Assembly: GCF_017948405.1 (NCBI RefSeq)
Contig: NZ_CP072844.1
Location: 248,001 to 312,000, forward strand
DNA length: 64,000 nt
From: Psychrosphaera aestuarii
GTDB taxonomy: Bacteria > Pseudomonadota > Gammaproteobacteria > Enterobacterales > Alteromonadaceae
Reading direction: 5' to 3'
The notes under the pieces are model-generated. The model had not been told where the DNA came from, ran no database searches, and was given only the letters and a program-made list of their open reading frames with translations. The position numbers and the translations under genes are program-made. This document shows positions 54,410 to 64,000 of the stretch, piece after piece (the stretch's first letter is position 1; every line of letters starts with the position of its first letter).

Positions 54410-55189
54410 GTGGCAAAAATAATAGCAATAGCCAATCAAAAAGGTGGAGTTGGTAAAACAACTTCAGCCGTTAACTTAGCGGCTTCTATGGCAGCAACAA
54501 AACGTAAAGTATTGTTGATTGATTTAGATCCTCAGGGCAATGCAACCATGGGATCGGGTATCGATAAGTACGAAGTCGAATATAGCGCCTACGATTTATT
54601 GGTTGAAGACGTACCTTTTGAGCAAGTTGTCGAAACTGAAACATCTGGTGGGTATCATGTTGTGGCCGCTAACGGCGACGTTACTGCTGCTGAAGTTAAA
54701 ATGATGGAAATGTATGGTCGTGAATTACGATTAAAAAATGCATTGGATAAAATCAAAGATCAGTATGATTTTATTTTTATTGACTGTCCGCCATCATTAA
54801 ACATGTTGACTGTAAATGCGATGGCCGCAGCGGATTCTGTAATTGTACCTATGCAATGTGAATATTATGCACTTGAAGGGCTTACCGCTCTGATGGATAC
54901 TATTAGTCAGCTTGCTAGTATCGTAAACCCTAAATTAAAAATAGAAGGCATTTTACGGACGATGTACGATCCAAGAAACAGGCTAGCAAATGATGTTTCA
55001 GAACAGTTAAAACATCACTTTGGTGATAAAGTTTATCGTACAGTTATCCCAAGAAATGTCAGATTAGCCGAAGCGCCTAGCTTTGGTTCACCTGTTATGT
55101 ATTATGACAAATCGTCATCAGGTGCAAAAGCTTACCTTGCATTAGCTGGTGAGATGTTACGTCGATCAAATAAAAACGCTACGGCGTAA
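54410..55189 (+). CDS. parA: Chromosome partitioning ATPase ParA (Soj)
   Basis: ParA drives segregation of ParB-parS complexes. I chose GTG at 54410, giving 259 residues, because family members begin directly before IIAIANQKGGVGKTTSAVNL. A TTG at 54386 overlapping the rsmG stop is possible. The deviant Walker A (KGGVGKTT), LLIDLDPQGNATMG, FIFIDCPPSLNMLTVNAM and PRNVRLAEAPSFGSPVM are present. parB follows after 33 bases. Confidence 0.95.
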   Translation: MAKIIAIANQKGGVGKTTSAVNLAASMAATKRKVLLIDLDPQGNATMGSGIDKYEVEYSAYDLLVEDVPFEQVVETETSGGYHVVAANGDVTAAEVKMMEMYGRELRLKNALDKIKDQYDFIFIDCPPSLNMLTVNAMAAADSVIVPMQCEYYALEGLTALMDTISQLASIVNPKLKIEGILRTMYDPRNRLANDVSEQLKHHFGDKVYRTVIPRNVRLAEAPSFGSPVMYYDKSSSGAKAYLALAGEMLRRSNKNATA

Positions 55190-55222
55190 ATAAATAATTA
55201 AATTGTAGTGTAAAGGATATAT

Positions 55223-56116
55223 ATGTCTCCCCGTAAACGTGGATTAGGTCGAGGTCTTGATGCTCTTTTAGCAACTCAAGCGCACAATCAACCTCAAGTT
55301 GCTGATCAAGAAGTGACTGACGAAAATACAGAACGTAAAAATTTAATCAATTTAGCTATAGAGTTGCTTGTTCCTGGTAAATACCAACCACGTAAAGACA
55401 TGTCTCCAGAAGCGCTGGAAGAATTGGCCGCTTCAATTCGTAATCAAGGCATCATTCAACCAATCGTTGTTAGGCCAATAAATGAAGAGCAATATGAAAT
55501 TATAGCTGGTGAACGTCGCTGGCGTGCTTCACAAATTGCCGGGTTGGATACGGTGCCGTGTTTGATTAAAGACGTGCCAGATGAAGCTGCGGTTGCGATA
55601 GCATTAATTGAAAATATTCAAAGAGAAGACCTAAATGCAATGGAAGAAGCTATTGCATTACAACGATTACAAGATGAGTTTGAGTTAACCCATCAAGAAG
55701 TAGCTGATGCTGTTGGTAAATCACGTACATCGGTTTCAAATTATTTACGCTTAAATAAATTGGAAGATGATGTAAAAACTCTAATGGAGCATGGAGATTT
55801 AGAGTTTGGCCATGCAAAAGTACTACTTGCTTTATCTGGTGATGAACAGATTCTAGCAGCACGAAAAGTAGTAGCAAAAGATCTTACAGTTCGAGATACT
55901 GAAAAATTGGTGAATAGCTTAACGCAAGAACAAGCCGAAAAAACCATCGTTGAAAAAGACCCAGACGTTAAGTTACTAGAGCAACAGCTGATAGAACGGT
56001 TAGGTGCTAAAGTTGATATAAGCTATAACCGCAAAGGTAAAGGTAAAATGGTTATATCTTACACATCGCTTGATGAGTTAGATGGCATAATTGCCCACTT
56101 AACTAACGAAAAATAA
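55223..56116 (+). CDS. parB: Chromosome partitioning protein ParB
   Basis: ParB binds parS and spreads on DNA as a CTP-dependent clamp. The 297-residue product opens with RKRGLGRGLDALLA. The CTP-binding domain has IIAGERRWRASQIAGL and IENIQREDLNAMEEAIA. A helix-turn-helix (THQEVADAVGKSRTSVSNYL) and a C-terminal dimer domain follow. Its binding sites are probably the two palindromes in recF. Confidence 0.97.
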   Translation: MSPRKRGLGRGLDALLATQAHNQPQVADQEVTDENTERKNLINLAIELLVPGKYQPRKDMSPEALEELAASIRNQGIIQPIVVRPINEEQYEIIAGERRWRASQIAGLDTVPCLIKDVPDEAAVAIALIENIQREDLNAMEEAIALQRLQDEFELTHQEVADAVGKSRTSVSNYLRLNKLEDDVKTLMEHGDLEFGHAKVLLALSGDEQILAARKVVAKDLTVRDTEKLVNSLTQEQAEKTIVEKDPDVKLLEQQLIERLGAKVDISYNRKGKGKMVISYTSLDELDGIIAHLTNEK

Positions 56117-56460
56117 TTATATTTTGTAAAAGTGGTAGTGACAAAAAGTAAATTATTAAAAAACAACACTTTATTGTCACTGCTCAATTATGAAAAGTAG
56201 CTTTATTACACATTGATAATATAAATTAAGCTTTTTGTTTCAAAGAACTATCCATCAATAACTCTACATGTAAATTTATTACCAAATAGTATTGTTCAAC
56301 CACATTTATTATTCCCTTCGTAAAAAGCCACTCATACTTGCAAAACCTCTATTTAAACGTATAATTTCGCCTGATTTTATCCTAGTTAACGGTGAAATTA
56401 TCACTATGATTGATTTGTCGTCGATTAGCAGGATTATAAATAGACAACACTTGTAGGAAA
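56117..56460 (+). promoter_or_regulatory. parB-atpI intergenic region: hairpin and atp promoter
   Basis: The 344-base gap has no gene. After the parB stop, AGTGACAA-AAAGT (56137-56149) and ACTTT-ATTGTCACT (56168-56181) form a stem of about 13 bp with one bulge and an 18-base AT loop, without a T tract. A strong sigma-70 promoter candidate follows. The remainder is AT-rich with nothing recognised. Confidence 0.6.
56338..56365 (+). promoter_or_regulatory. Candidate sigma-70 promoter of the atp operon
   Basis: TTGCAA (56338-56343) and a perfect TATAAT (56360-56365) are 16 bases apart. The expected start is near 56372, about 90 bases before atpI. Confidence 0.75.
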
Positions 56461-56847
56461 ATGGCTTTGGTACAACACGTTTCAACCAAGCATCGTAATA
56501 ACGCCTTTAAGTTTTTAGCGTTTCAAACATGCTTTGCTGTTGTTATTGCCTTTTGTATTGGAATTATTTGGGAAGTGCGAACAGGACAGTCCTTTTTTAT
56601 AGGCGCCATGTTAGATGTACTTCCCTCTTTTGTCTTTACTGTATATGCATTTAGATTTACAGGCGCACAACGAATTCAACAAGTTGCTGCGTCGATGTAT
56701 CGCGGAGAGACAGTAAAGATAATGATCACTGGCGCACTATTTGTTTTTGCCATTAAGTTGCTACCGGTTGTATTTCCGGCATTATTTGCAGGCTTTTTGA
56801 TAATGAAAATAAGTCAGTTTTCACAATCAGTTTTATTAAAACTTTAA
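56461..56847 (+). CDS. atpI: ATP synthase protein I
   Basis: AtpI helps assemble the c-ring of the F-type ATP synthase. The 128-residue product has four hydrophobic segments (for example FKFLAFQTCFAVVIAFCIGIIW and VKIMITGALFVFAIKLLP). It sits in the standard first position of the atp operon, 25 bases before atpB. Sequence is weakly conserved across the family, so the call rests on topology and position. Confidence 0.88.
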   Translation: MALVQHVSTKHRNNAFKFLAFQTCFAVVIAFCIGIIWEVRTGQSFFIGAMLDVLPSFVFTVYAFRFTGAQRIQQVAASMYRGETVKIMITGALFVFAIKLLPVVFPALFAGFLIMKISQFSQSVLLKL

Positions 56848-56859
56848 ACTTTAAACATT
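56840..56859 (+). repeat. 20-bp direct repeat, copy 1 (before atpB)
   Basis: AACTTTAAACTTTAAACATT overlaps the atpI stop region and lies 13 bases before the atpB ATG. An identical copy is at 57760-57779 before atpE. It contains an internal ACTTTAA tandem. Confidence 0.85.
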
Positions 56860-56869
56860 TGGGAAATAA

Positions 56870-57676
<807 letters not shown>

Positions 57677-57697
57677 TTTTTCGGGATAAAATTAGAA

Positions 57698-57736
57698 CAG
57701 CTTAGCTGGACCCGAAGGGTTAAGGGCAGGAAGCCC
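57698..57736 (+). other. Three tandem mini-hairpins between atpB and atpE
   Basis: CAGC-TTA-GCTG (57698-57708), ACCC-GAA-GGGT (57710-57720) and GGGC-AGGAA-GCCC (57724-57736) follow each other with gaps of 1 and 3 bases. They lie 21 bases after the atpB stop and 60 bases before the atpE ATG. There is no T tract, so an mRNA processing, stability or translation role is more likely than termination. Confidence 0.55.
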
Positions 57737-57759
57737 GCAAAGAATTACTTTTTACATTT

Positions 57760-57779
57760 AACTTTAAACTTTAAACATT
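57760..57779 (+). repeat. 20-bp direct repeat, copy 2 (before atpE)
   Basis: This copy, identical to 56840-56859, lies 17 bases before the atpE ATG. It is followed by AACTGGAGATACAT, which resembles the upstream translation-enhancing region of E. coli atpE. Confidence 0.85.
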
Positions 57780-57781
57780 AA

Positions 57782-58015
<234 letters not shown>

Positions 58016-58061
58016 TCAAACATTTTCATTCGAACAATATTATTAAGTAAGGAGAGCGTTA

Positions 58062-58532
58062 ATGAATCTTAATGCAACTCTATTAGGCGAATCTATCGCA
58101 TTTATCGTTTTTGTTTGGTTCACAATGAAATATGTGTGGCCACCACTAAACGGTGCAATCGAAGAACGCCAAAATAAAATAGCGGATGGTCTTGCTGCCG
58201 GTGAACGTGCAGAAAAAGACTTAGAACTTGCTCAAGAAAAAGCAAAAGAACAGTTGAAAGACGCTAAAGTTCAAGCTGCTGAAATCATTGAGCAAGCGAA
58301 AAAGCGTGCAACGCAGATCGTTGATGAAGAAACAACTCGTGGACACGAAGAGCGTGAGAAAATCATTGCTCAAGGTCAAGCTGAGGTTATCGCTGAGCGT
58401 AACCGAGCTAAAGAAGAGCTTCGTCAACAAGTTTCTGTTTTAGCCATTGCTGGTGCAGAGAAGATTTTAGAGCGTCAAATAGATGCTGCTGCCCACAGTG
58501 ATATCCTAGATAAACTAGTTGCAGAACTATAA
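58062..58532 (+). CDS. atpF: ATP synthase F0 subunit b
   Basis: Subunit b is the peripheral stator stalk. The 156-residue product (156 in E. coli) has one N-terminal helix ([20 protein letters not shown]) and a long charged helix rich in Ala, Glu and Lys, ending LDKLVAEL. The ribosome site AAGGAGAG precedes the ATG. atpH follows after 17 bases. Confidence 0.96.
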   Translation: MNLNATLLGESIAFIVFVWFTMKYVWPPLNGAIEERQNKIADGLAAGERAEKDLELAQEKAKEQLKDAKVQAAEIIEQAKKRATQIVDEETTRGHEEREKIIAQGQAEVIAERNRAKEELRQQVSVLAIAGAEKILERQIDAAAHSDILDKLVAEL

Positions 58533-58549
58533 GCAGAGGAATAGAGCAA

Positions 58550-59083
58550 ATGTCTGAATTGACTACAGTAGCTCGTCCCTACGCCAAAGCTGCGTTTGAT
58601 TTCGCTGTTGAAAGCGGAGCAGTAGCTGAATGGCTTGATATGTTAACGTTTACCGCAGAAGTGGTTAAAAACGAAAACATCGAAGCTTTTTTAGCAGGCT
58701 CTCACTCACCAGAGACTACTTCTGATTTATTTATCAAAGTATGTGGTGAACAACTGAATGAACGAGGCCAAAATCTTGTAAAGATTATGGCTGAAAATGG
58801 ACGTTTAGTTGCCCTTCCTGCAGTTGTTGAATTGTTCGCTGAACAAAAAGCACTGTACGAGAATGAAATTGAAGTTGAAGTAACTTCTGCAACTGAATTA
58901 AGCGAAGCGTATCAAGTTACATTGGCCGCTTCTTTAGAAAAACGTCTAGCACGCAAAATTAAGCTGAATTGCAACATTGATAGCGCGGTTGTCAGCGGTC
59001 TGTTAATCAAGGCGGGTGATACCGTTATTGATGCGACAGTTCGTGGCAAATTAGACCGTTTATCAAATGTATTGCAATCGTAA
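58550..59083 (+). CDS. atpH: ATP synthase F1 subunit delta
   Basis: Delta joins the b stalk to the F1 head. The 177-residue product (177 in E. coli) has [20 protein letters not shown] at the N terminus and [20 protein letters not shown] followed by KLDRLSNVL at the C terminus, the conserved subunit-delta ends. atpA starts 14 bases later. Confidence 0.96.
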   Translation: MSELTTVARPYAKAAFDFAVESGAVAEWLDMLTFTAEVVKNENIEAFLAGSHSPETTSDLFIKVCGEQLNERGQNLVKIMAENGRLVALPAVVELFAEQKALYENEIEVEVTSATELSEAYQVTLAASLEKRLARKIKLNCNIDSAVVSGLLIKAGDTVIDATVRGKLDRLSNVLQS

Positions 59084-59097
59084 TTGGGGATTTGAGC

Positions 59098-60639
59098 ATG
59101 CAACTTAACTCAACTGAAATCGCCGAACTGATCAAAAAACGTATTGAACAGTTCGACGTTGTCAGCGAAGCTCGTAACGAAGGTACAATCGTATCTGTTA
59201 CAGATGGTATCATTCGCATTCACGGTCTTGCTGACTGTATGCAAGGCGAAATGATTGAGCTTCCTGGTAATCGTTACGCTATCGCACTTAACCTAGAGCG
59301 TGACTCTGTAGGTGCAGTAGTTATGGGTCCTTATGCGGACCTACAAGAAGGTACAAAAGTAAAATCAACTGGTCGTATTTTAGAAGTTCCAGTTGGTGAC
59401 GCACTACTTGGTCGTGTTGTTAACACACTAGGTGAGCCAATTGATGGTAAAGGTCCAATTGATGCAGCTGGTTTTGAAGCTGTTGAAAAAATTGCACCAG
59501 GTGTAATCGAACGTCAATCAGTAGATGAGCCAGTTCAAACTGGTTATAAGTCTGTTGATGCAATGATTCCAGTTGGTCGTGGCCAGCGTGAATTAGTTAT
59601 CGGTGACCGTCAAACAGGTAAAACTGCGTTAGCAATCGATGCAATCATCAACCAGAAAAACTCTGGTATTAAATGTGTATACGTAGCAATCGGCCAAAAG
59701 GCTTCTACAATTGCAAACGTGGTACGTAAGTTGGAAGAGCACGGTGCATTAGAAAACACCATCGTTGTTGCTGCTACGGCTTCTGAGTCTGCAGCGTTAC
59801 AATTCTTAGCTCCTTTCTCTGGTTGTACTATGGGTGAATACTTCCGTGATAACGGTCAAGATGCACTTATCGTATATGATGATTTGTCTAAGCAAGCTGT
59901 TGCTTACCGTCAAATTTCATTGCTTCTTAAACGTCCTCCTGGTCGTGAAGCATACCCAGGTGACGTTTTCTACCTACATTCACGTCTACTAGAGCGTGCT
60001 GCTCGTGTAAATGAGACATATGTAGAGCGTTATACTGAAGGTAAAGTGACTGGTAAAACTGGTTCACTTACAGCACTTCCAATCATTGAAACTCAAGCGG
60101 GTGACGTATCAGCATTCGTTCCGACTAACGTAATTTCAATTACTGACGGTCAGATCTTCCTTGAGTCAGATATGTTTAACGCAGGTATTCGTCCAGCAGT
60201 TAACGCTGGTATCTCGGTATCTCGTGTTGGTGGTGCAGCTCAAACTAAGATCATCAAGAAGCTAGGTGGCGGTATTCGTCTAGCACTTGCGCAGTACCGT
60301 GAATTAGCGGCCTTCTCTCAGTTTGCATCTGACCTAGATGAAGCGACTCGTGCTCAGTTAGAGCATGGTCAGCGCGTAACTGAGCTTATGAAACAGAAGC
60401 AATATGCTCCAATGTCAATTGCTGACATGGGTGTTTCATTATTTGCTGCTGAAAAAGGTTACCTGAAGGACATCGAAGTTTCTAAAGTATTAGACTTCGA
60501 AGCAGCTTTAATCTCATTCATGAACAGTGAGCACACTGAACTAATGAATGACATTAATGCGACCGGTAACTTCAACGGCGATATCGAAGCAAGCTTGAAA
60601 TCTGGCATTGAAAAATTCAAAGCCACTCAAACTTGGTAA
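59098..60639 (+). CDS. atpA: ATP synthase F1 subunit alpha
   Basis: Alpha is the non-catalytic nucleotide-binding subunit of F1. I chose ATG at 59098, two codons after an in-frame TTG, giving 513 residues as in E. coli and beginning [19 protein letters not shown]. Walker A is [13 protein letters not shown], and [14 protein letters not shown] is conserved. GGGGA lies before the start. Confidence 0.98.
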   Translation: MQLNSTEIAELIKKRIEQFDVVSEARNEGTIVSVTDGIIRIHGLADCMQGEMIELPGNRYAIALNLERDSVGAVVMGPYADLQEGTKVKSTGRILEVPVGDALLGRVVNTLGEPIDGKGPIDAAGFEAVEKIAPGVIERQSVDEPVQTGYKSVDAMIPVGRGQRELVIGDRQTGKTALAIDAIINQKNSGIKCVYVAIGQKASTIANVVRKLEEHGALENTIVVAATASESAALQFLAPFSGCTMGEYFRDNGQDALIVYDDLSKQAVAYRQISLLLKRPPGREAYPGDVFYLHSRLLERAARVNETYVERYTEGKVTGKTGSLTALPIIETQAGDVSAFVPTNVISITDGQIFLESDMFNAGIRPAVNAGISVSRVGGAAQTKIIKKLGGGIRLALAQYRELAAFSQFASDLDEATRAQLEHGQRVTELMKQKQYAPMSIADMGVSLFAAEKGYLKDIEVSKVLDFEAALISFMNSEHTELMNDINATGNFNGDIEASLKSGIEKFKATQTW

Positions 60640-60696
60640 ATAAGTTGAGAGAAAGTTTCGGCTTTCTCTTTCGTTGAAAGTTAATCGGAGAATCAC

Positions 60697-62965
<2,269 letters not shown>

Positions 62966-62988
62966 GAATACGTAAATAGGAGCGTAAA

Positions 62989-63408
62989 ATGGCTGCAATG
63001 ACTGTCCACCTAGACGTAGTAAGCGCGGAACAGAAATTATTTTCTGGTCTTGTTGAAACGTTGCAGGTAACAGGTAGTGAAGGTGATTTGGGTATCTACC
63101 CAGGTCACGCGCCTTTACTTACTGCCATTAAACCTGGCATGGTACGCGTAGTTAAACAGCACGGCGAAGAACAATTCTTCTACGTTGCCGGTGGTATTTT
63201 AGAAGTGCAACCTGGTAGTGTATCTGTGTTAACGGATATCGCAATTCGAGCGGAAGATCTAGATGAATCTGCGGCATTAGAAGCTAAGAAAACGGCTGAA
63301 ATGCATATAGAGGACTCTGGGAACGACTTTGAATACGCAGAAGCTGCAGCGCAGCTTGCACGCGCTATCGCACAATTACGTGTTATCAAACAAATTCGTA
63401 AAGGCTAA
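62989..63408 (+). CDS. atpC: ATP synthase F1 subunit epsilon
   Basis: Epsilon couples gamma to the c-ring and can inhibit ATP hydrolysis. The 139-residue product (139 in E. coli) has [40 protein letters not shown] and a C-terminal helical hairpin rich in Ala, Arg and Gln. TAGGAG precedes the ATG. It is the last gene of the operon. Confidence 0.97.
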   Translation: MAAMTVHLDVVSAEQKLFSGLVETLQVTGSEGDLGIYPGHAPLLTAIKPGMVRVVKQHGEEQFFYVAGGILEVQPGSVSVLTDIAIRAEDLDESAALEAKKTAEMHIEDSGNDFEYAEAAAQLARAIAQLRVIKQIRKG

Positions 63409-63433
63409 TTCAGCTTCCTTACAGATGTTTTTG

Positions 63434-63460
63434 AAAACCCAGCTTATGCTGGGTTTTTTT
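63434..63460 (+). terminator. Rho-independent terminator of the atp operon
   Basis: AAAACCCAGC and GCTGGGTTTT form a 10-bp stem with a TTAT loop, followed by a T run. It is 25 bases after the atpC stop. Confidence 0.93.
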
Positions 63461-63601
63461 ATGCCCAATTTTTGTGCAAATAAAACTTCCCTTTTTATAA
63501 AATATGTAATAAAAACGCCACAGATTTGTCGCAAACAATCTATATAACTAGCCAATAGTATTTGGCGATTCGTTTATTTTAATTTGATAGGTGGATTTAA
63601 T

Positions 63602-63925
63602 ATGGAAAACATTAGTGCAGGCAAATACAATTATTACGACGATCATAACTTCCCGCATGGGTTTCGTCGTAGTGGCGTATTTACAATTAGAGAGGCTGAG
63701 TATTTAGAGTCTCATGGACATACATTGCGAGAGTTGGAAGCAAAGGTTAGAGCGCCAGAAAATGATGATGAGCTACACTTTCAACAGGCTATATGTGAGG
63801 GAATTGAGAGTGAAAGTTTTGCGGTAAAAGCCTGGCGTAAATACAAGCAAGCAATTCAAGCGCGTTCAGAGCGAATATTCCTTTCACGCCACGATGGAGC
63901 TAGTAACTTTTTACCAATGGATTAA
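63602..63925 (+). CDS. maoP: Macrodomain Ori organisation protein MaoP (DUF413, YifE-like)
   Basis: In E. coli MaoP and its site maoS constrain mobility of the Ori macrodomain. I chose ATG at 63602 (GGTGG before it), giving 107 residues; an ATG six codons upstream is less well placed. The product has YYDDHNFPHGFRRSGVFTIREAEYLESHGH and SFAVKAWRKYKQAIQARSER, matching the DUF413 family. It lies after the atp terminator, about 12 kb from the candidate oriC. A maoS site was not identified. Confidence 0.87.
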   Translation: MENISAGKYNYYDDHNFPHGFRRSGVFTIREAEYLESHGHTLRELEAKVRAPENDDELHFQQAICEGIESESFAVKAWRKYKQAIQARSERIFLSRHDGASNFLPMD

Positions 63926-64000
63926 TTAAATTATCGCTGTATATTGATAAAGTTTTACGTAAACTAACGCTATCAATTTAAATGCTAGGGTTAATATGAG
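63926..64000 (+). other. Window end, possible next gene start
   Basis: After maoP the sequence is AT-rich. A ribosome-site-like TAGGG precedes an ATG at 63996, which may open another gene cut by the window. Only five bases remain, so nothing further can be said. Confidence 0.25.

Overview
The window is about 64 kb of AT-rich gammaproteobacterial chromosome around the replication origin. Gene content and order (dnaA-dnaN-recF-gyrB, rpmH-rnpA-yidD-yidC-mnmE-mioC, mnmG-rsmG-parA-parB-atpIBEFHAGDC, fadBA, pepQ-trkH, glyQS, MaoP) point to a marine Alteromonadales bacterium. The protein style suggests Colwelliaceae (for example a Thalassotalea relative), but that is inference from sequence style, not a search result. 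I see no insertion sequence, prophage, CRISPR array, tRNA or rRNA.

Layout. 1-4.3 kb: the end of a ThrE-type exporter gene, rmuC and hemN, all on minus. 4.3-6.7 kb: a three-gene minus-strand operon with an ECF sigma factor, a one-TM membrane protein and a secreted coiled-coil protein; this is the least explained block. 6.8-8.4 kb: a small PstS-like protein and a porin-like barrel. 8.5-11 kb: ilvE, a TraB/GumN protein and coaD. 11.2-18.9 kb: envelope and LPS core genes (TetR regulator, gmhA, hldE; alkC, waaA, kdkA; a GT9 heptosyltransferase, gmhB). 18.9-26 kb: a methyltransferase, kbl-tdh, a DUF1801 gene, two bacterial PH-domain membrane proteins and trkH. 26-33 kb: pepQ, slt and the fadBA beta-oxidation operon with a FadR-like operator. 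33-35 kb: tusA, a diguanylate cyclase and a lipoprotein.

35-64 kb is the origin domain. glyQS, gyrB, recF, dnaN and dnaA run leftward. rpmH through mioC, then mnmG, rsmG, parAB, the ATP synthase operon and maoP run rightward. Two perfect 16-bp parS palindromes lie inside recF. The 624-bp gap before mnmG has 18 GATC sites, several DnaA boxes and an AT-rich GATC-containing segment, so it is the best oriC candidate. A cpdB gene sits between mioC and this origin, unlike the E. coli order. The dnaA-rpmH gap also has three DnaA boxes and is where gene direction switches, so it is a competing candidate.

Together the genes cover replication initiation and segregation, RNA and tRNA maturation, protein insertion, energy conversion, fatty-acid and threonine catabolism, and LPS core synthesis. 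Most of the window is conserved housekeeping sequence. The novelty lies in the sigma/membrane/coiled-coil operon, the alkC-LPS coupling, the origin architecture, and several leader and intergenic RNA structures.
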